Shown here: in pieces, positions 26,491 to 35,724 of the stretch
Layout of the letters: the number at the start of each line of letters is the position of its first letter
How positions within the stretch are numbered: position 1 is the first letter of the stretch
Source: Mangrovibacterium diazotrophicum
Lineage (GTDB): Bacteria > Bacteroidota > Bacteroidia > Bacteroidales > Prolixibacteraceae
Reading direction: 5' to 3'
DNA length: 64,000 nucleotides
Assembly (NCBI RefSeq): GCF_003610535.1
Contig: NZ_RAPN01000001.1
Span: 4,044,059 to 4,108,058, forward strand
The notes under the pieces: model-generated
Database searches by the model: none
Seen by the model: only the letters and a program-made list of their open reading frames with translations
What the model was told of the DNA's origin: nothing
Program-made: the position numbers and the translations under genes

Positions 26491-27618
26491 ATGAGCGAAG
26501 AAATAATTAAAGATGTCATCATCGGCGAAAGCGAGGATTACATCATTAATATGGGGCCTCAGCACCCGTCAACGCACGGTGTTTTAAGGCTGGAAGTTTG
26601 CCTGCAAGGGGAAACGGTAAAATATTTGATCCCGCATGTCGGTTATATCCACCGAGGGATTGAGAAAATGTGCGAGGCGAATACGTATCCGCAAATCATT
26701 CACCTGACCGACCGGATGGATTACTTGTCAGCACACATGAATAACGAAGCAGTTTGCTTGTGTGTGGAGAACGCGTTGCAGATTGAAGTGCCTGAAAAAG
26801 TAAAATATGTGCGCACCATTTTGTCAGAGCTTAACCGCCTTGCTTCGCACCAGTTGTGGTGGAGTGCTTTCGGGATGGACCTTGGAGCATTGACAACCTT
26901 TTTCTACGGTTTGCGCGACCGGGAATTGATTCTCGATATTTTCGAGGAATCCTTCGGTTCTCGCTTGCTGCACAGTTTCAATACGCCGGGTGGTTTAATG
27001 CACGATATTCATCCGAATTTCCAGACGCGGGTGAAAGAATTCATCACCTATTTCCGTCAAAAACTTCCTGAATACGACCAGTTGCTGACCGGCAATGTCA
27101 TTTTTGAACAACGCGCCAAAGGTGTCGGTGTAATGAGCAAAGAAACAGCAATCGCCTACGGTGTGACCGGACCGTCGGGCCGTGGTTCTGCCTTCTCTTG
27201 TGACTTGCGGAAACATGCGCCTTACAGCGCCTATGACAAAGTACAGTTCAACGAAATTTTATATACGGAAGGCGACACCTTTGCCCGCTACAAAGTTCGG
27301 ATGGACGAGATGTGGGAATCGATGAACATCATTGAGCAATTGGTGGACAACATTCCGGATGATGGCTTTTCGGCGAAAATGAAACCAATCATCAAATTAC
27401 CGGCCGGCGAGTATTTCCAACGGGTTGAAACGGCTCGCGGCGAGTTTGCAGTGTTCATTGTGAGCGATGGCGACAAAAAGCCTTATCGCATCAAGTTCCG
27501 CTCGCCCAACTTCAGTAACCTTTTTGTGATGAACGAACTGGCCAAAGGTGGAAAGATTGCCGACCTGATTGCGATCAGCGGTTCGCTGGACCTGGTAATT
27601 CCTGACATTGACCGATAA
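26491..27618 (+). CDS. nuoD: NADH-quinone oxidoreductase subunit D
   Basis: 375 residues, the 49-kDa subunit that forms the quinone pocket with NuoB. Begins with the conserved MGPQHPSTHGVLR near residue 20; other family blocks are YIHRGIEK, LNRLASHQLWW and the C-terminal DIDR. It is somewhat shorter than the enterobacterial NuoCD D-part but complete. Confidence 0.96.
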   Translation: MSEEIIKDVIIGESEDYIINMGPQHPSTHGVLRLEVCLQGETVKYLIPHVGYIHRGIEKMCEANTYPQIIHLTDRMDYLSAHMNNEAVCLCVENALQIEVPEKVKYVRTILSELNRLASHQLWWSAFGMDLGALTTFFYGLRDRELILDIFEESFGSRLLHSFNTPGGLMHDIHPNFQTRVKEFITYFRQKLPEYDQLLTGNVIFEQRAKGVGVMSKETAIAYGVTGPSGRGSAFSCDLRKHAPYSAYDKVQFNEILYTEGDTFARYKVRMDEMWESMNIIEQLVDNIPDDGFSAKMKPIIKLPAGEYFQRVETARGEFAVFIVSDGDKKPYRIKFRSPNFSNLFVMNELAKGGKIADLIAISGSLDLVIPDIDR

Positions 27619-27630
27619 TATCTGTGTGCT

Positions 27631-28719
27631 ATGCAGTCAACCATTTATAATTTTCAAGATTTAACAGGATCAGTTGATTCCACTTTTCTGAGCTGGTTTG
27701 GAACCACCGGTGCGCTAATTGCAGAGCTGGTGCTGGTTGGAATCGTGTTCCTGGCTTTTTACGCGTTACTGGGTTTGTTTCTGGTATACCTTGAACGTAA
27801 AGTTTGTGCAGTCATTCAAAACCGTTACGGGCCTAACCGGGTTGGTCCGCTGGGATTGTTCCAAACGGTAGCCGACCTTATCAAGTTGCTGATGAAGGAG
27901 CTGATCCCGATTCGCCGCTCGGACAAATTCCTGTTCAACCTGGCACCTTTCATCGTCATCATCGCTTCATTTATGGCCATTGCTGCTACGCCTTTTGCCA
28001 GAGGTTTGCAGGCTGTTGACCTGAACATCGGGGTGTTTTATGTGATGGCAGTTTCGTCGCTAGGTGTGGTGGGGATTCTCATTGCCGGTTGGTCGAGTAA
28101 CAGCAAATATTCACTGATTGGTGCGATGCGAAGCGGAGCCCAGATTGTGAGCTACGAGCTTTCAGTTGGTTTGTCGCTACTGGCGATTGTAACTTTCGCC
28201 GGTACAATGCAACTCTCCGGAATTGTGGAAAGTCAGGCTGATGGCTGGTGGATTTTCAAAGGACACATTCCTGCGATTATCGCTTTCATCATCTTTTTAA
28301 TTGCCAGTACAGCGGAGATCAACCGCGGACCTTTCGACCTGGCGGAAGCCGAATCGGAATTGACAGCTGGTTTTCACACCGAATATTCCGGTATCAAGTT
28401 CGCCTTCTTCTTCCTGGCCGAGTATATTAACATGTTTATTGTGGCGGCCATCGGGGCAACCGTGTTCCTCGGCGGGTGGATGCCTTTCCATATCGGTTCG
28501 TGGGATGCTTTCAATCACGTGATGGATTTCATCCCGTCGATGGTTTGGTTCTTCCTGAAAGCGTTCTTCATTATCTACATCATCATGTGGTTCAAGTGGA
28601 CTTTCCCGCGTTTGCGGATCGACCAGTTGCTGACCCTGGAGTGGAAATACCTGATGCCGCTGAGCTTGATTAATATCATCATCATTGCTTTTATCGTCCT
28701 GATGGGATGGCACTTTTAA
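27631..28719 (+). CDS. nuoH: NADH-quinone oxidoreductase subunit H
   Basis: 362 residues with about eight to nine membrane helices. It links the peripheral arm to the proton-pumping arm and shapes the quinone channel. Signature blocks: [20 protein letters not shown] and the acidic loop [20 protein letters not shown]. Confidence 0.96.
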   Translation: MQSTIYNFQDLTGSVDSTFLSWFGTTGALIAELVLVGIVFLAFYALLGLFLVYLERKVCAVIQNRYGPNRVGPLGLFQTVADLIKLLMKELIPIRRSDKFLFNLAPFIVIIASFMAIAATPFARGLQAVDLNIGVFYVMAVSSLGVVGILIAGWSSNSKYSLIGAMRSGAQIVSYELSVGLSLLAIVTFAGTMQLSGIVESQADGWWIFKGHIPAIIAFIIFLIASTAEINRGPFDLAEAESELTAGFHTEYSGIKFAFFFLAEYINMFIVAAIGATVFLGGWMPFHIGSWDAFNHVMDFIPSMVWFFLKAFFIIYIIMWFKWTFPRLRIDQLLTLEWKYLMPLSLINIIIIAFIVLMGWHF

Positions 28720-28730
28720 ACGAGTAGAAG

Positions 28731-29213
28731 ATGAATAGTGTAATTCAATATTTCAAAGATATTTTTCACGGCGTTTCCACCTTGTGGTCGGGAATGCGCG
28801 TTACCGGAAAGTATTTTGTGAGCCCGGGCGAGATTGTCACCCAAAAGTATCCGGAGAATCGGGCGACCCTGAAAATGGCTGATCGTTTCAAGGGCGAGAT
28901 TGTCATGCCGCACGACGATAATAACCAACACCGTTGCACCGGATGTGGCATTTGCGAAATGAACTGTCCGAACGGCTCCATCGAAGTGCTGACCAACCGG
29001 GTTGCAAATGAAGATGGAAAATTGGTTCGTGTAATCGATAAGCACGTGTATCATCTGTCGATGTGTACGTTTTGCGGATTATGTGTGAAGACCTGTCCGT
29101 CGGATGCATTGGCATTCGGCCAAAAGTTTGAGCATGCCGTTTTCGATCGCCATAAATTGACTAAAATTTTGAACCGCGAAGGTTCATCACTCAAGAAGGA
29201 GGTTAAATCATGA
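28731..29213 (+). CDS. nuoI: NADH-quinone oxidoreductase subunit I
   Basis: 160 residues with two [4Fe-4S] clusters, N6a and N6b: C69, C72, C75, C79 (CTGCGICEMNCP) and C112, C115, C118, C122 (CTFCGLCVKTCP). It passes electrons toward NuoB. As nuoEFG are absent, this subunit or an unknown module is the likely entry point for the electron donor. Its stop codon overlaps the ATG of nuoJ (ATGA). Confidence 0.95.
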   Translation: MNSVIQYFKDIFHGVSTLWSGMRVTGKYFVSPGEIVTQKYPENRATLKMADRFKGEIVMPHDDNNQHRCTGCGICEMNCPNGSIEVLTNRVANEDGKLVRVIDKHVYHLSMCTFCGLCVKTCPSDALAFGQKFEHAVFDRHKLTKILNREGSSLKKEVKS

Positions 29214-29725
29214 ATATAGCAATGTTTTACCTGCTTTCAGCAATAATCCTTGTGTTCTCTATATTGACTGTTACCAGCCGGAAAATCCTGCGAGCGGCAG
29301 TTTACCTTTTGTTCGTGCTGATTGGAACATCGGGAATTTATTTTCAGCTGAACTACGAATTTTTGGCCGCGGTGCAGCTGACGCTGTATGCTGGCGGTAT
29401 CGTGGTGCTGATCATCTTTAGTATCCTGCTGACACATCATATCGATCACAAATTTGAACGACCGGCGCTCTTCAATTTGCTGGGTGGTATCGCAGTGGCG
29501 GCAGTCGGTGTTGGAGCCGTGTTGTACACTGTTTTTGATCATCGCTTTGTGCCTTCTGCTGCTCCGGCGGTGGATGTGAATATGACCGTGATTGGTGAGC
29601 AGCTGCTCGGCATGGATAAGAATGGTTATGTACTGCCCTTCGAGCTGATCAGTATTTTGTTGCTGGCCGCTTTGATCGGCGCAGTTGTGATTGCAAAAAA
29701 AGGAAAAGAAACCGAAGAACTTTAA
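29210..29725 (+). CDS. nuoJ: NADH-quinone oxidoreductase subunit J
   Basis: 171 residues, five membrane helices. The conserved stretch QLTLYAGGIVVLIIFSILLT is typical of NuoJ. It belongs to the membrane-arm core between NuoH and NuoK and starts within the stop codon of nuoI, so the two are translationally coupled. Confidence 0.93.
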   Translation: MNIAMFYLLSAIILVFSILTVTSRKILRAAVYLLFVLIGTSGIYFQLNYEFLAAVQLTLYAGGIVVLIIFSILLTHHIDHKFERPALFNLLGGIAVAAVGVGAVLYTVFDHRFVPSAAPAVDVNMTVIGEQLLGMDKNGYVLPFELISILLLAALIGAVVIAKKGKETEEL

Positions 29726-29729
29726 AACC

Positions 29730-30047
29730 ATGATAGAGGGAATTCCAATTTATCACTTTCTCGTTGTGAGCACCATCATGTTTTTTGTTGGTGTGTGCGG
29801 ATTCATCATCCGGAGAAACTTGATTACCATGCTCATGGCAGTCGAACTGATTTTGAACTCGGTGAACATCAACTTTGTGGTTTTCAACCGCTATTTGTAT
29901 CCTGACCAGTTGCAAGGGCATTTTTTCACCCTGTTCATTGTGGCTGTTGCAGCAACGGAAGCGGCTGTAGCCATTGCATTGATCATTAACATTTATCGTC
30001 GCTTTAAGAATATTGAAGTGCAGAATGTTAGCGAGATGAAATATTAG
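29730..30047 (+). CDS. nuoK: NADH-quinone oxidoreductase subunit K
   Basis: 105 residues, three membrane helices, with the conserved glutamates in MAVELILNSVN and VAATEAAVAIAL used for proton transfer. The ATG at 29730 lies 4 bases after nuoJ; the open frame reaches back into nuoJ but that part is basic and not family-like. Confidence 0.94.
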   Translation: MIEGIPIYHFLVVSTIMFFVGVCGFIIRRNLITMLMAVELILNSVNINFVVFNRYLYPDQLQGHFFTLFIVAVAATEAAVAIALIINIYRRFKNIEVQNVSEMKY

Positions 30048-30166
30048 TGATTGACTATTGATTAACGATTAACGAATGCAGATTATCGATTCAAGAGTGC
30101 ACTGGAACTTGAAACCTGGAACTCGAAACTGATAGCTGTAAACTGAATAACTGAAAAAATTACATC

Positions 30167-32086
30167 ATGACAGGATATGCTTATACTGTACTGATTCCGT
30201 TGATTCCTCTGGCGATGTTTTTGATCATCGGTTTGTTGACGGTAAAATGGAAGCCGATCGTTTTCGGAATCATGGGAACCATCGGCATGGGAACTTCATT
30301 TGTGCTCTCGCTGATCACCGCCATTAATTATTTTTTCGTGGTGGGGCCGGGACCAAACGGTTTTGAACCGATTATTGCGACTAAAGTCACCTGGTTGCGC
30401 CTGACTGAATTCCTGCACATCGATTTGGGCGTCATGCTCGACCCGATTTCGGTGATGATGCTGGTGGTGATTACCACGGTTTCGTTGATGGTGCACCTTT
30501 ACAGTATGGGTTATATGAAAGGAGAAGTTGGTTTCCAACGCTTTTATGCTTTCCTGTCGCTGTTCTCCTTTTCGATGTTGGGACTGGTGCTGGCAACCAA
30601 CATTTTCCAGATGTACATTTTCTGGGAGCTGGTGGGTGTGTCGTCCTTTCTGTTGATTGGTTATTACTACGAAAAACCTTCGGCAGTGGCCGCTTCGAAG
30701 AAGGCGTTCATCGTAACGCGTTTCGCCGACCTTGGATTCCTGATCGGGATTCTGGTTCTGTCATTCTACACAAAAACATTCGACTTTGCGGATTTAACTG
30801 CGCCTCATACAACCATTTTTGCTGAAAGCGCTTCGGTAAGTTTCATGGGCGTTTCTGTATTTACCTGGGCAATGATCCTCATTTTTATGGGTGGTGCCGG
30901 TAAATCAGCCATGTTCCCGCTGCACATTTGGTTGCCCGATGCGATGGAAGGCCCGACTCCGGTTTCTGCCTTGATCCACGCCGCAACGATGGTTGTTGCC
31001 GGTGTTTACTTGGTTGCCCGCATGTTTCCGGTATTCCATTTTCAGGCACCCGATGCACTCGAAATTGTTGCCTGGGTTGGTGGTTTTACCTCGCTGTTTG
31101 CTGCCGTAATTGCGATGACGCAGTTCGACATCAAGCGTGTGTTGGCCTTTTCAACTTTGTCGCAAATCGGTTACATGATGCTCAGTCTGGGTGTCTCCGG
31201 ATACGGTGGCGAAGAAGGTTTGGGCTACATGGCTTCCATGTTTCACTTGTTTACACACGCTATGTTTAAAGCGCTGTTGTTCCTGGGAGCTGGTTCCATC
31301 ATTCACGCGGTACATTCCAACGACATGAACGACATGGGCGGTTTACGCAAATACATGCCTATTACGCACATCACCTTCCTGATTGCCTGTTTGACAATCT
31401 CGGGTATTCCACCGTTCTCTGGTTTCTTCAGTAAGGACGAGATTTTGGTAGCCGCTCACAATTACAGCACAACGCTGTTTTCAATCGAATACATTACAGC
31501 AGGTTTAACTGCCTTCTACATGTTCCGTTTGTATTTTCGGGTGTTCTGGGGAAATGAACGTCATTATCATCACACGCCGCACGAATCGCCGCTGGTGATG
31601 ACCATCCCGTTGATGGTGCTGGCTTTTGCATCGATCTTCTCGGGCTTCCTACCTTTCAGCGAGCTGGTAACTTCCGACGGTATTGGTTTCGAAACTGAAA
31701 CTCACCTGATGGTTGCGCTTCCTTCAGTATTGATTGGCGTACTTGGAATTGTGGTGGCCTTCATTTTATACAAAAAAGAAAGTCTGGTTCCGAAAGCAAT
31801 TACCGAAAAATTGGGGATCTTCTATACGGCAACTTTGAATAAATTTTACATCGACGAGATTTACCTGTTTGTGACCAAGAAAGTCATCTTCAACTATGTG
31901 TCTCGTCCGGTGGCTTGGTTCGACCGTCACATCATCGACGGATTCATGGTGGGCATCGGAAAAGTAACCGAAAAAACATCGTACGAAATAAAACAAATGC
32001 AGTCGGGGCAGTTGCAGCATTATGCGTTTGCCTTTGTGGCCGGCACCTTGATCTTGGTGTTGTCAATTTTGTACTGCTTCATTTAG
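30167..32086 (+). CDS. nuoL: NADH-quinone oxidoreductase subunit L
   Basis: 639 residues, a large antiporter-like proton-pumping subunit with about 16 helices. Signature blocks: FWELVGVSSFLLIGYYY, KSAMFPLHIWLPDAMEGPTP and ALIHAATMVVAGVYL. The C-terminal lateral helix typical of NuoL follows. A 119-base gap before it is the largest in the operon and contains short repeats (GATTAACGATTAACGA) but no terminator. Confidence 0.96.
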   Translation: MTGYAYTVLIPLIPLAMFLIIGLLTVKWKPIVFGIMGTIGMGTSFVLSLITAINYFFVVGPGPNGFEPIIATKVTWLRLTEFLHIDLGVMLDPISVMMLVVITTVSLMVHLYSMGYMKGEVGFQRFYAFLSLFSFSMLGLVLATNIFQMYIFWELVGVSSFLLIGYYYEKPSAVAASKKAFIVTRFADLGFLIGILVLSFYTKTFDFADLTAPHTTIFAESASVSFMGVSVFTWAMILIFMGGAGKSAMFPLHIWLPDAMEGPTPVSALIHAATMVVAGVYLVARMFPVFHFQAPDALEIVAWVGGFTSLFAAVIAMTQFDIKRVLAFSTLSQIGYMMLSLGVSGYGGEEGLGYMASMFHLFTHAMFKALLFLGAGSIIHAVHSNDMNDMGGLRKYMPITHITFLIACLTISGIPPFSGFFSKDEILVAAHNYSTTLFSIEYITAGLTAFYMFRLYFRVFWGNERHYHHTPHESPLVMTIPLMVLAFASIFSGFLPFSELVTSDGIGFETETHLMVALPSVLIGVLGIVVAFILYKKESLVPKAITEKLGIFYTATLNKFYIDEIYLFVTKKVIFNYVSRPVAWFDRHIIDGFMVGIGKVTEKTSYEIKQMQSGQLQHYAFAFVAGTLILVLSILYCFI

Positions 32087-32119
32087 AATTAGAAATTAAC
32101 ACGATAAACCAGCACAGAA

Positions 32120-33625
32120 ATGAATATTTTGAGTCTGTTTGTAGTGGTTCCGGTTCTCACGATAGTGGGGATACTATTTACCAAAGATTTTAGAGGTGCC
32201 CGTGTGGTGTCGGCCATCGGTATGAGCATCCAGCTGGTGTTGGCTGCTGCACTGGTGCTGATGTACCTCGGTGCGCGCAAGGCCGGCGTCAGCGACGAGA
32301 TGTTGTGGACGGCCGATTACATGTGGTTTCCCAGTTTGAACATCCACTATGCGATTGGGGTCGACGGCATTGCTGTGGCCATGATCGGCTTGACGGCGAT
32401 CGTTGTTTTTGCCGGAATTTTTGCATCGTGGGGCGTTGAATATTTGTCGCGCGAGTTTTTCATTTCGCTGATTTTGCTGGCAACCGGGGTGTTCGGCTTC
32501 TTCATTTCACTCGACTTGTTTACCATGTTCCTGTTCTATGAGGTGGCGGTAATCCCGATGTACCTGTTGATTGGTATCTGGGGTAGTGGACCGAAAGAAT
32601 CTTCGGCCATGAAACTGACGCTGATGTTGATGGGGGGCTCGGCCCTGCTGATGGTTGGTTTGTTCGGATTGTACTTTAACTCGGCGCCCGATGGTGGTGC
32701 GCTGACCTGGAATATTATGGAAATAGCGAAAGTGCACATTCCTGACGCTGCACAACGCTTTTTCTTCCCCTTTACCTTCATTGGTTTTGGTGTGTTGGGC
32801 GCTTTGTTCCCGTTCCACACATGGTCGCCCGATGGTCACGCTTCGGCGCCAACAGCGGTTTCGATGCTGCACGCCGGTGTATTGATGAAACTGGGAGGTT
32901 ACGGTTGTTTCCGGGTAGCTATGTTCCTGATGCCGCAAGCGGCGCATGAGATGGCCTGGATCTTTATCATCCTCACGACAATCTCGGTTGTTTACGGTGC
33001 GTTTGGAGCCATCTGGCAAAAAGACCTCAAATTTATTAATGCTTACTCCTCGGTGAGTCACTGTGGCTTGGTGATCTTCGCCTTGTTGATGATGAATAAA
33101 ACCGCCATGGACGGTGCCATCCTGCAAATGATTTCACACGGTTTGATGACGGCACTTTTCTTTGCTCTGATCGGGATGATTTACGGACGGACCCACACCC
33201 GCGACATTCGCGAGATGGGTGGTTTGATGAAAGTAATTCCGTTCCTGGCAGTAGTTTATATGATCGCCGGTTTTGCCTCTTTGGGTTTGCCGGGTTTGAG
33301 CGGTTTTGTAGCCGAGATGACGGTGTTTGTTGGTTCGTTCCAACACCAGGATTTATTCCACCGCGTAGTAACGATCATTGCAGCTTCGTCCATCGTAGTG
33401 ACGGCAGTTTATATTTTGCGTGTGGTTGGCATCATCTTGTTGGGGCCAATCAAAAACGAGCATCACCTGGAGTTGACCGATGCGGTTTGGTTTGAGCGAC
33501 TGAGCACAATTACTTTGGTATTGGCAGTTGCAGCTATCGGTATTGCACCGCTTTGGTTGTCGGACACCATTCAGCAAAGCCTTGGGCCGATCATCGCTAA
33601 ACTGACGGTTTTCAATCCATTTTAA
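32120..33625 (+). CDS. nuoM: NADH-quinone oxidoreductase subunit M
   Basis: 501 residues, an antiporter-like proton-pumping subunit. Signature blocks: IYHYAIG-type start replaced by NIHYAIGVDGIAVAMIGLT, LFYEVAVIPMYLLIGIWG, LFPFHTWSPDGHASAPTAVS and YSSVSHCGLVIF. The length is normal for the family. Confidence 0.96.
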   Translation: MNILSLFVVVPVLTIVGILFTKDFRGARVVSAIGMSIQLVLAAALVLMYLGARKAGVSDEMLWTADYMWFPSLNIHYAIGVDGIAVAMIGLTAIVVFAGIFASWGVEYLSREFFISLILLATGVFGFFISLDLFTMFLFYEVAVIPMYLLIGIWGSGPKESSAMKLTLMLMGGSALLMVGLFGLYFNSAPDGGALTWNIMEIAKVHIPDAAQRFFFPFTFIGFGVLGALFPFHTWSPDGHASAPTAVSMLHAGVLMKLGGYGCFRVAMFLMPQAAHEMAWIFIILTTISVVYGAFGAIWQKDLKFINAYSSVSHCGLVIFALLMMNKTAMDGAILQMISHGLMTALFFALIGMIYGRTHTRDIREMGGLMKVIPFLAVVYMIAGFASLGLPGLSGFVAEMTVFVGSFQHQDLFHRVVTIIAASSIVVTAVYILRVVGIILLGPIKNEHHLELTDAVWFERLSTITLVLAVAAIGIAPLWLSDTIQQSLGPIIAKLTVFNPF

Positions 33626-33652
33626 CGAATTCATTCTGAAAAATACAGAATC

Positions 33653-35077
33653 ATGACTATCGAACAATTTTTATTGATGCGCCACGAGTTGCTGCTGATC
33701 CTTGCAGCAATGATCGTTCTGATTGCTGAATTGGCAATGAGCGAATCGGGCAAGACAAAAATAATTCCCTTCGCTGCGGGCTTGTTTGCTCTGGTGACGG
33801 CGATTGGTTTCATCCCTTCGGAAACGGGAAGGCTCTTTGGCGGTTCGTTCCAAAGTTCGCCGCTGACGCTGTTTATGAAGAATGTGTTGAACCTGGCAGT
33901 TCTGATCATTTTCCTGCAGTCGGAAGGCTGGTTGAAGAAACCGGAAAATAACGAGCGAATCAGTGAGTATTTTATTCTGACGATAGTTACGCTGGTGGGA
34001 ATGAATTTCATGATTTCGTCGGGTGACTTCCTGATGTTCTACCTGGGATTGGAAACAGCAACAATTCCGGCAGCGGCGCTGGTTGCTTTCGATCGCTTGA
34101 AAAGCCATTCGGCTGAAGCCGGTATTAAATTGATTTTGTCCTCGGCCTTGTCATCAGGCATTTTGTTGTTCGGTTTGTCGCTGATTTACGGGGCAACCGG
34201 CTCCATCTATTTTGCCGATGTAGTTGCTAAAATAGAACCGTCGCCCATCCTGATCCTGGCTTTTATCTTTTTCGTGGCGGGTATGGGATTCAAAATTTCA
34301 TTGGTTCCTTTCCACTTTTGGACAGCCGATGTTTACGAAGGTGCGCCAATCAATGTCACTTCCTACTTGTCGGTGGTGTCGAAAGGGGCGGCTGCTTTCA
34401 CCTTCAGCATTATTGTATTTAAAGTATTCGGAGGCCTGTTTGAACAGTGGCAACATCTGGTTTACGCCTTGGCCGTGATGACCATGACCATTGCCAACTT
34501 GTTTGCTCTCCGTCAGGATAATATCAAACGGTTCCTCGCGTTCTCGTCAATTGCACAAGCCGGTTTTATTTTGCTCGGTATTTTAGGTGCAGGCGAAATG
34601 GGAATGGCGGCTGTGGTGTATTTCGTGTTAATCTACGTTTTCACCAACCTTGGCGCATTCGGGGTGGCAACCTCGGTGTTCAACGCTTCGGGAATCGATA
34701 CCATCTCGGGTTATAAGAGTTTGTACAGAACCAATCCGAAATTGAGTTTGCTGATGACAGTGGCTTTGTTCTCGTTGGCAGGAATTCCGCCGGTTGCAGG
34801 TTTCTTTGGAAAATTCTTCCTGTTTACATCGGCTGCCAGTCGCGGTTATTACATCCTGGTGTTGATTGCTGTGTTGAACGCAACTATATCACTTTATTAT
34901 TATTTGCGCGTCATCAAATCAATGTTTATCGATCAAACCGACGAGCCGATTGCTGCTTTCCGGAGTTCAACATCCATGCGGATCAGTCTGATCATGTGTG
35001 TGGCCGGTATTTTTCTGGTGGGTTTTGCCAGCGGAATCTTCGAATACATTCGCGAAATCAGCCAGTTGTTTTTATAA
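33653..35077 (+). CDS. nuoN: NADH-quinone oxidoreductase subunit N
   Basis: 474 residues, the third antiporter-like subunit. Signature blocks: FLMFYLGLETATIPAAALVA, VPFHFWTADVYEGAP and FLAFSSIAQAGFILLG. It is the last classical complex I gene in the operon; a short extra gene follows after 10 bases. Confidence 0.96.
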   Translation: MTIEQFLLMRHELLLILAAMIVLIAELAMSESGKTKIIPFAAGLFALVTAIGFIPSETGRLFGGSFQSSPLTLFMKNVLNLAVLIIFLQSEGWLKKPENNERISEYFILTIVTLVGMNFMISSGDFLMFYLGLETATIPAAALVAFDRLKSHSAEAGIKLILSSALSSGILLFGLSLIYGATGSIYFADVVAKIEPSPILILAFIFFVAGMGFKISLVPFHFWTADVYEGAPINVTSYLSVVSKGAAAFTFSIIVFKVFGGLFEQWQHLVYALAVMTMTIANLFALRQDNIKRFLAFSSIAQAGFILLGILGAGEMGMAAVVYFVLIYVFTNLGAFGVATSVFNASGIDTISGYKSLYRTNPKLSLLMTVALFSLAGIPPVAGFFGKFFLFTSAASRGYYILVLIAVLNATISLYYYLRVIKSMFIDQTDEPIAAFRSSTSMRISLIMCVAGIFLVGFASGIFEYIREISQLFL

Positions 35078-35087
35078 TTTAAATTGA

Positions 35088-35417
35088 ATGAAAATGACAC
35101 TAGATAAAGCACAACACAGCATTGAAGAAATTGACGGGGTACGTTGTTCGGTTGTTGAAAAAGGAGTGAGCACCGAACGCGCCGCTTTTCTGAAAAACTT
35201 ATTGGAACACAATGGGTATCAAGTGAAAATAAAAGCTGAAGGCGACAGCGGCCTGGCAACTTTGGGGGTAACCGACATTGTTTTTAATGTTGTTTTGGCG
35301 GTCTACGGGCGCCATTTAAAAAGTGCTTCCGGAAAAAAGGTAACACCGGCTTACTGGTTACAGCAATCAAATAAAGAAACGGAAATTGAAGTCAACTATT
35401 GGTCATTTGGGAAATGA
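35088..35417 (+). CDS. Small unknown protein at the end of the nuo operon
   Basis: 109 residues, soluble, without signal peptide or cofactor motif. The sequence (ERAAFLKNLLEHNGYQVKI, then LGVTDIVFNVVLAVYGRHLK) suggests an alpha/beta fold. It starts 10 bases after nuoN and ends before a terminator, so it belongs to the nuo transcript. I do not recognise the family. Its place suggests, but does not show, a role in complex I assembly or regulation. Confidence 0.7.
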   Translation: MKMTLDKAQHSIEEIDGVRCSVVEKGVSTERAAFLKNLLEHNGYQVKIKAEGDSGLATLGVTDIVFNVVLAVYGRHLKSASGKKVTPAYWLQQSNKETEIEVNYWSFGK

Positions 35418-35441
35418 CCGGTAAAATCTTAAGTATATAGA

Positions 35442-35469
35442 GGGAGCAGCGGAAGTTGCTCCTTTTTTT
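35442..35469 (+). terminator. Terminator of the nuo operon
   Basis: GGAGCA and TGCTCC form a six-pair stem around an eight-base loop, followed by seven T. It ends the nuo-unknown gene transcript. Confidence 0.8.
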
Positions 35470-35635
35470 GTCTTTTATCTTTGTACTATTAAAGCTGTAT
35501 GTTCAGTAAAATAAGGATAAGCGTCCTTTAAACACCTTTTTGGTTTAGTAATCATTTGATCAATTGATTTTTAGTTGGGTTTGGGTGTGTAGAGGCAGTC
35601 TAATTAAAGTCGTTTTTTTGTTTGACGATGAATAT

Positions 35636-35691
35636 TATATTTGCGGCCCTTTTAGCGAAAAAATCGCTCTATCTTTTTGTCTGACAAAAAA
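35636..35691 (+). promoter_or_regulatory. ackA promoter -7 element and structured leader
   Basis: TATATTTG (35636-35643) matches TAnnTTTG, with a T-rich tract ending TTTG 15 bases upstream. The leader then holds two inverted repeats: AGCGA-AAAA-TCGCT (35654-35667) and TTTTTGTC-T-GACAAAAA (35674-35690), ending 34 bases before the ackA ATG. The repeats could be a regulator site or an RNA hairpin. Confidence 0.5.
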
Positions 35692-35724
35692 ATAGGGCAT
35701 CAACCATCAAATCGAAAGTATTAA

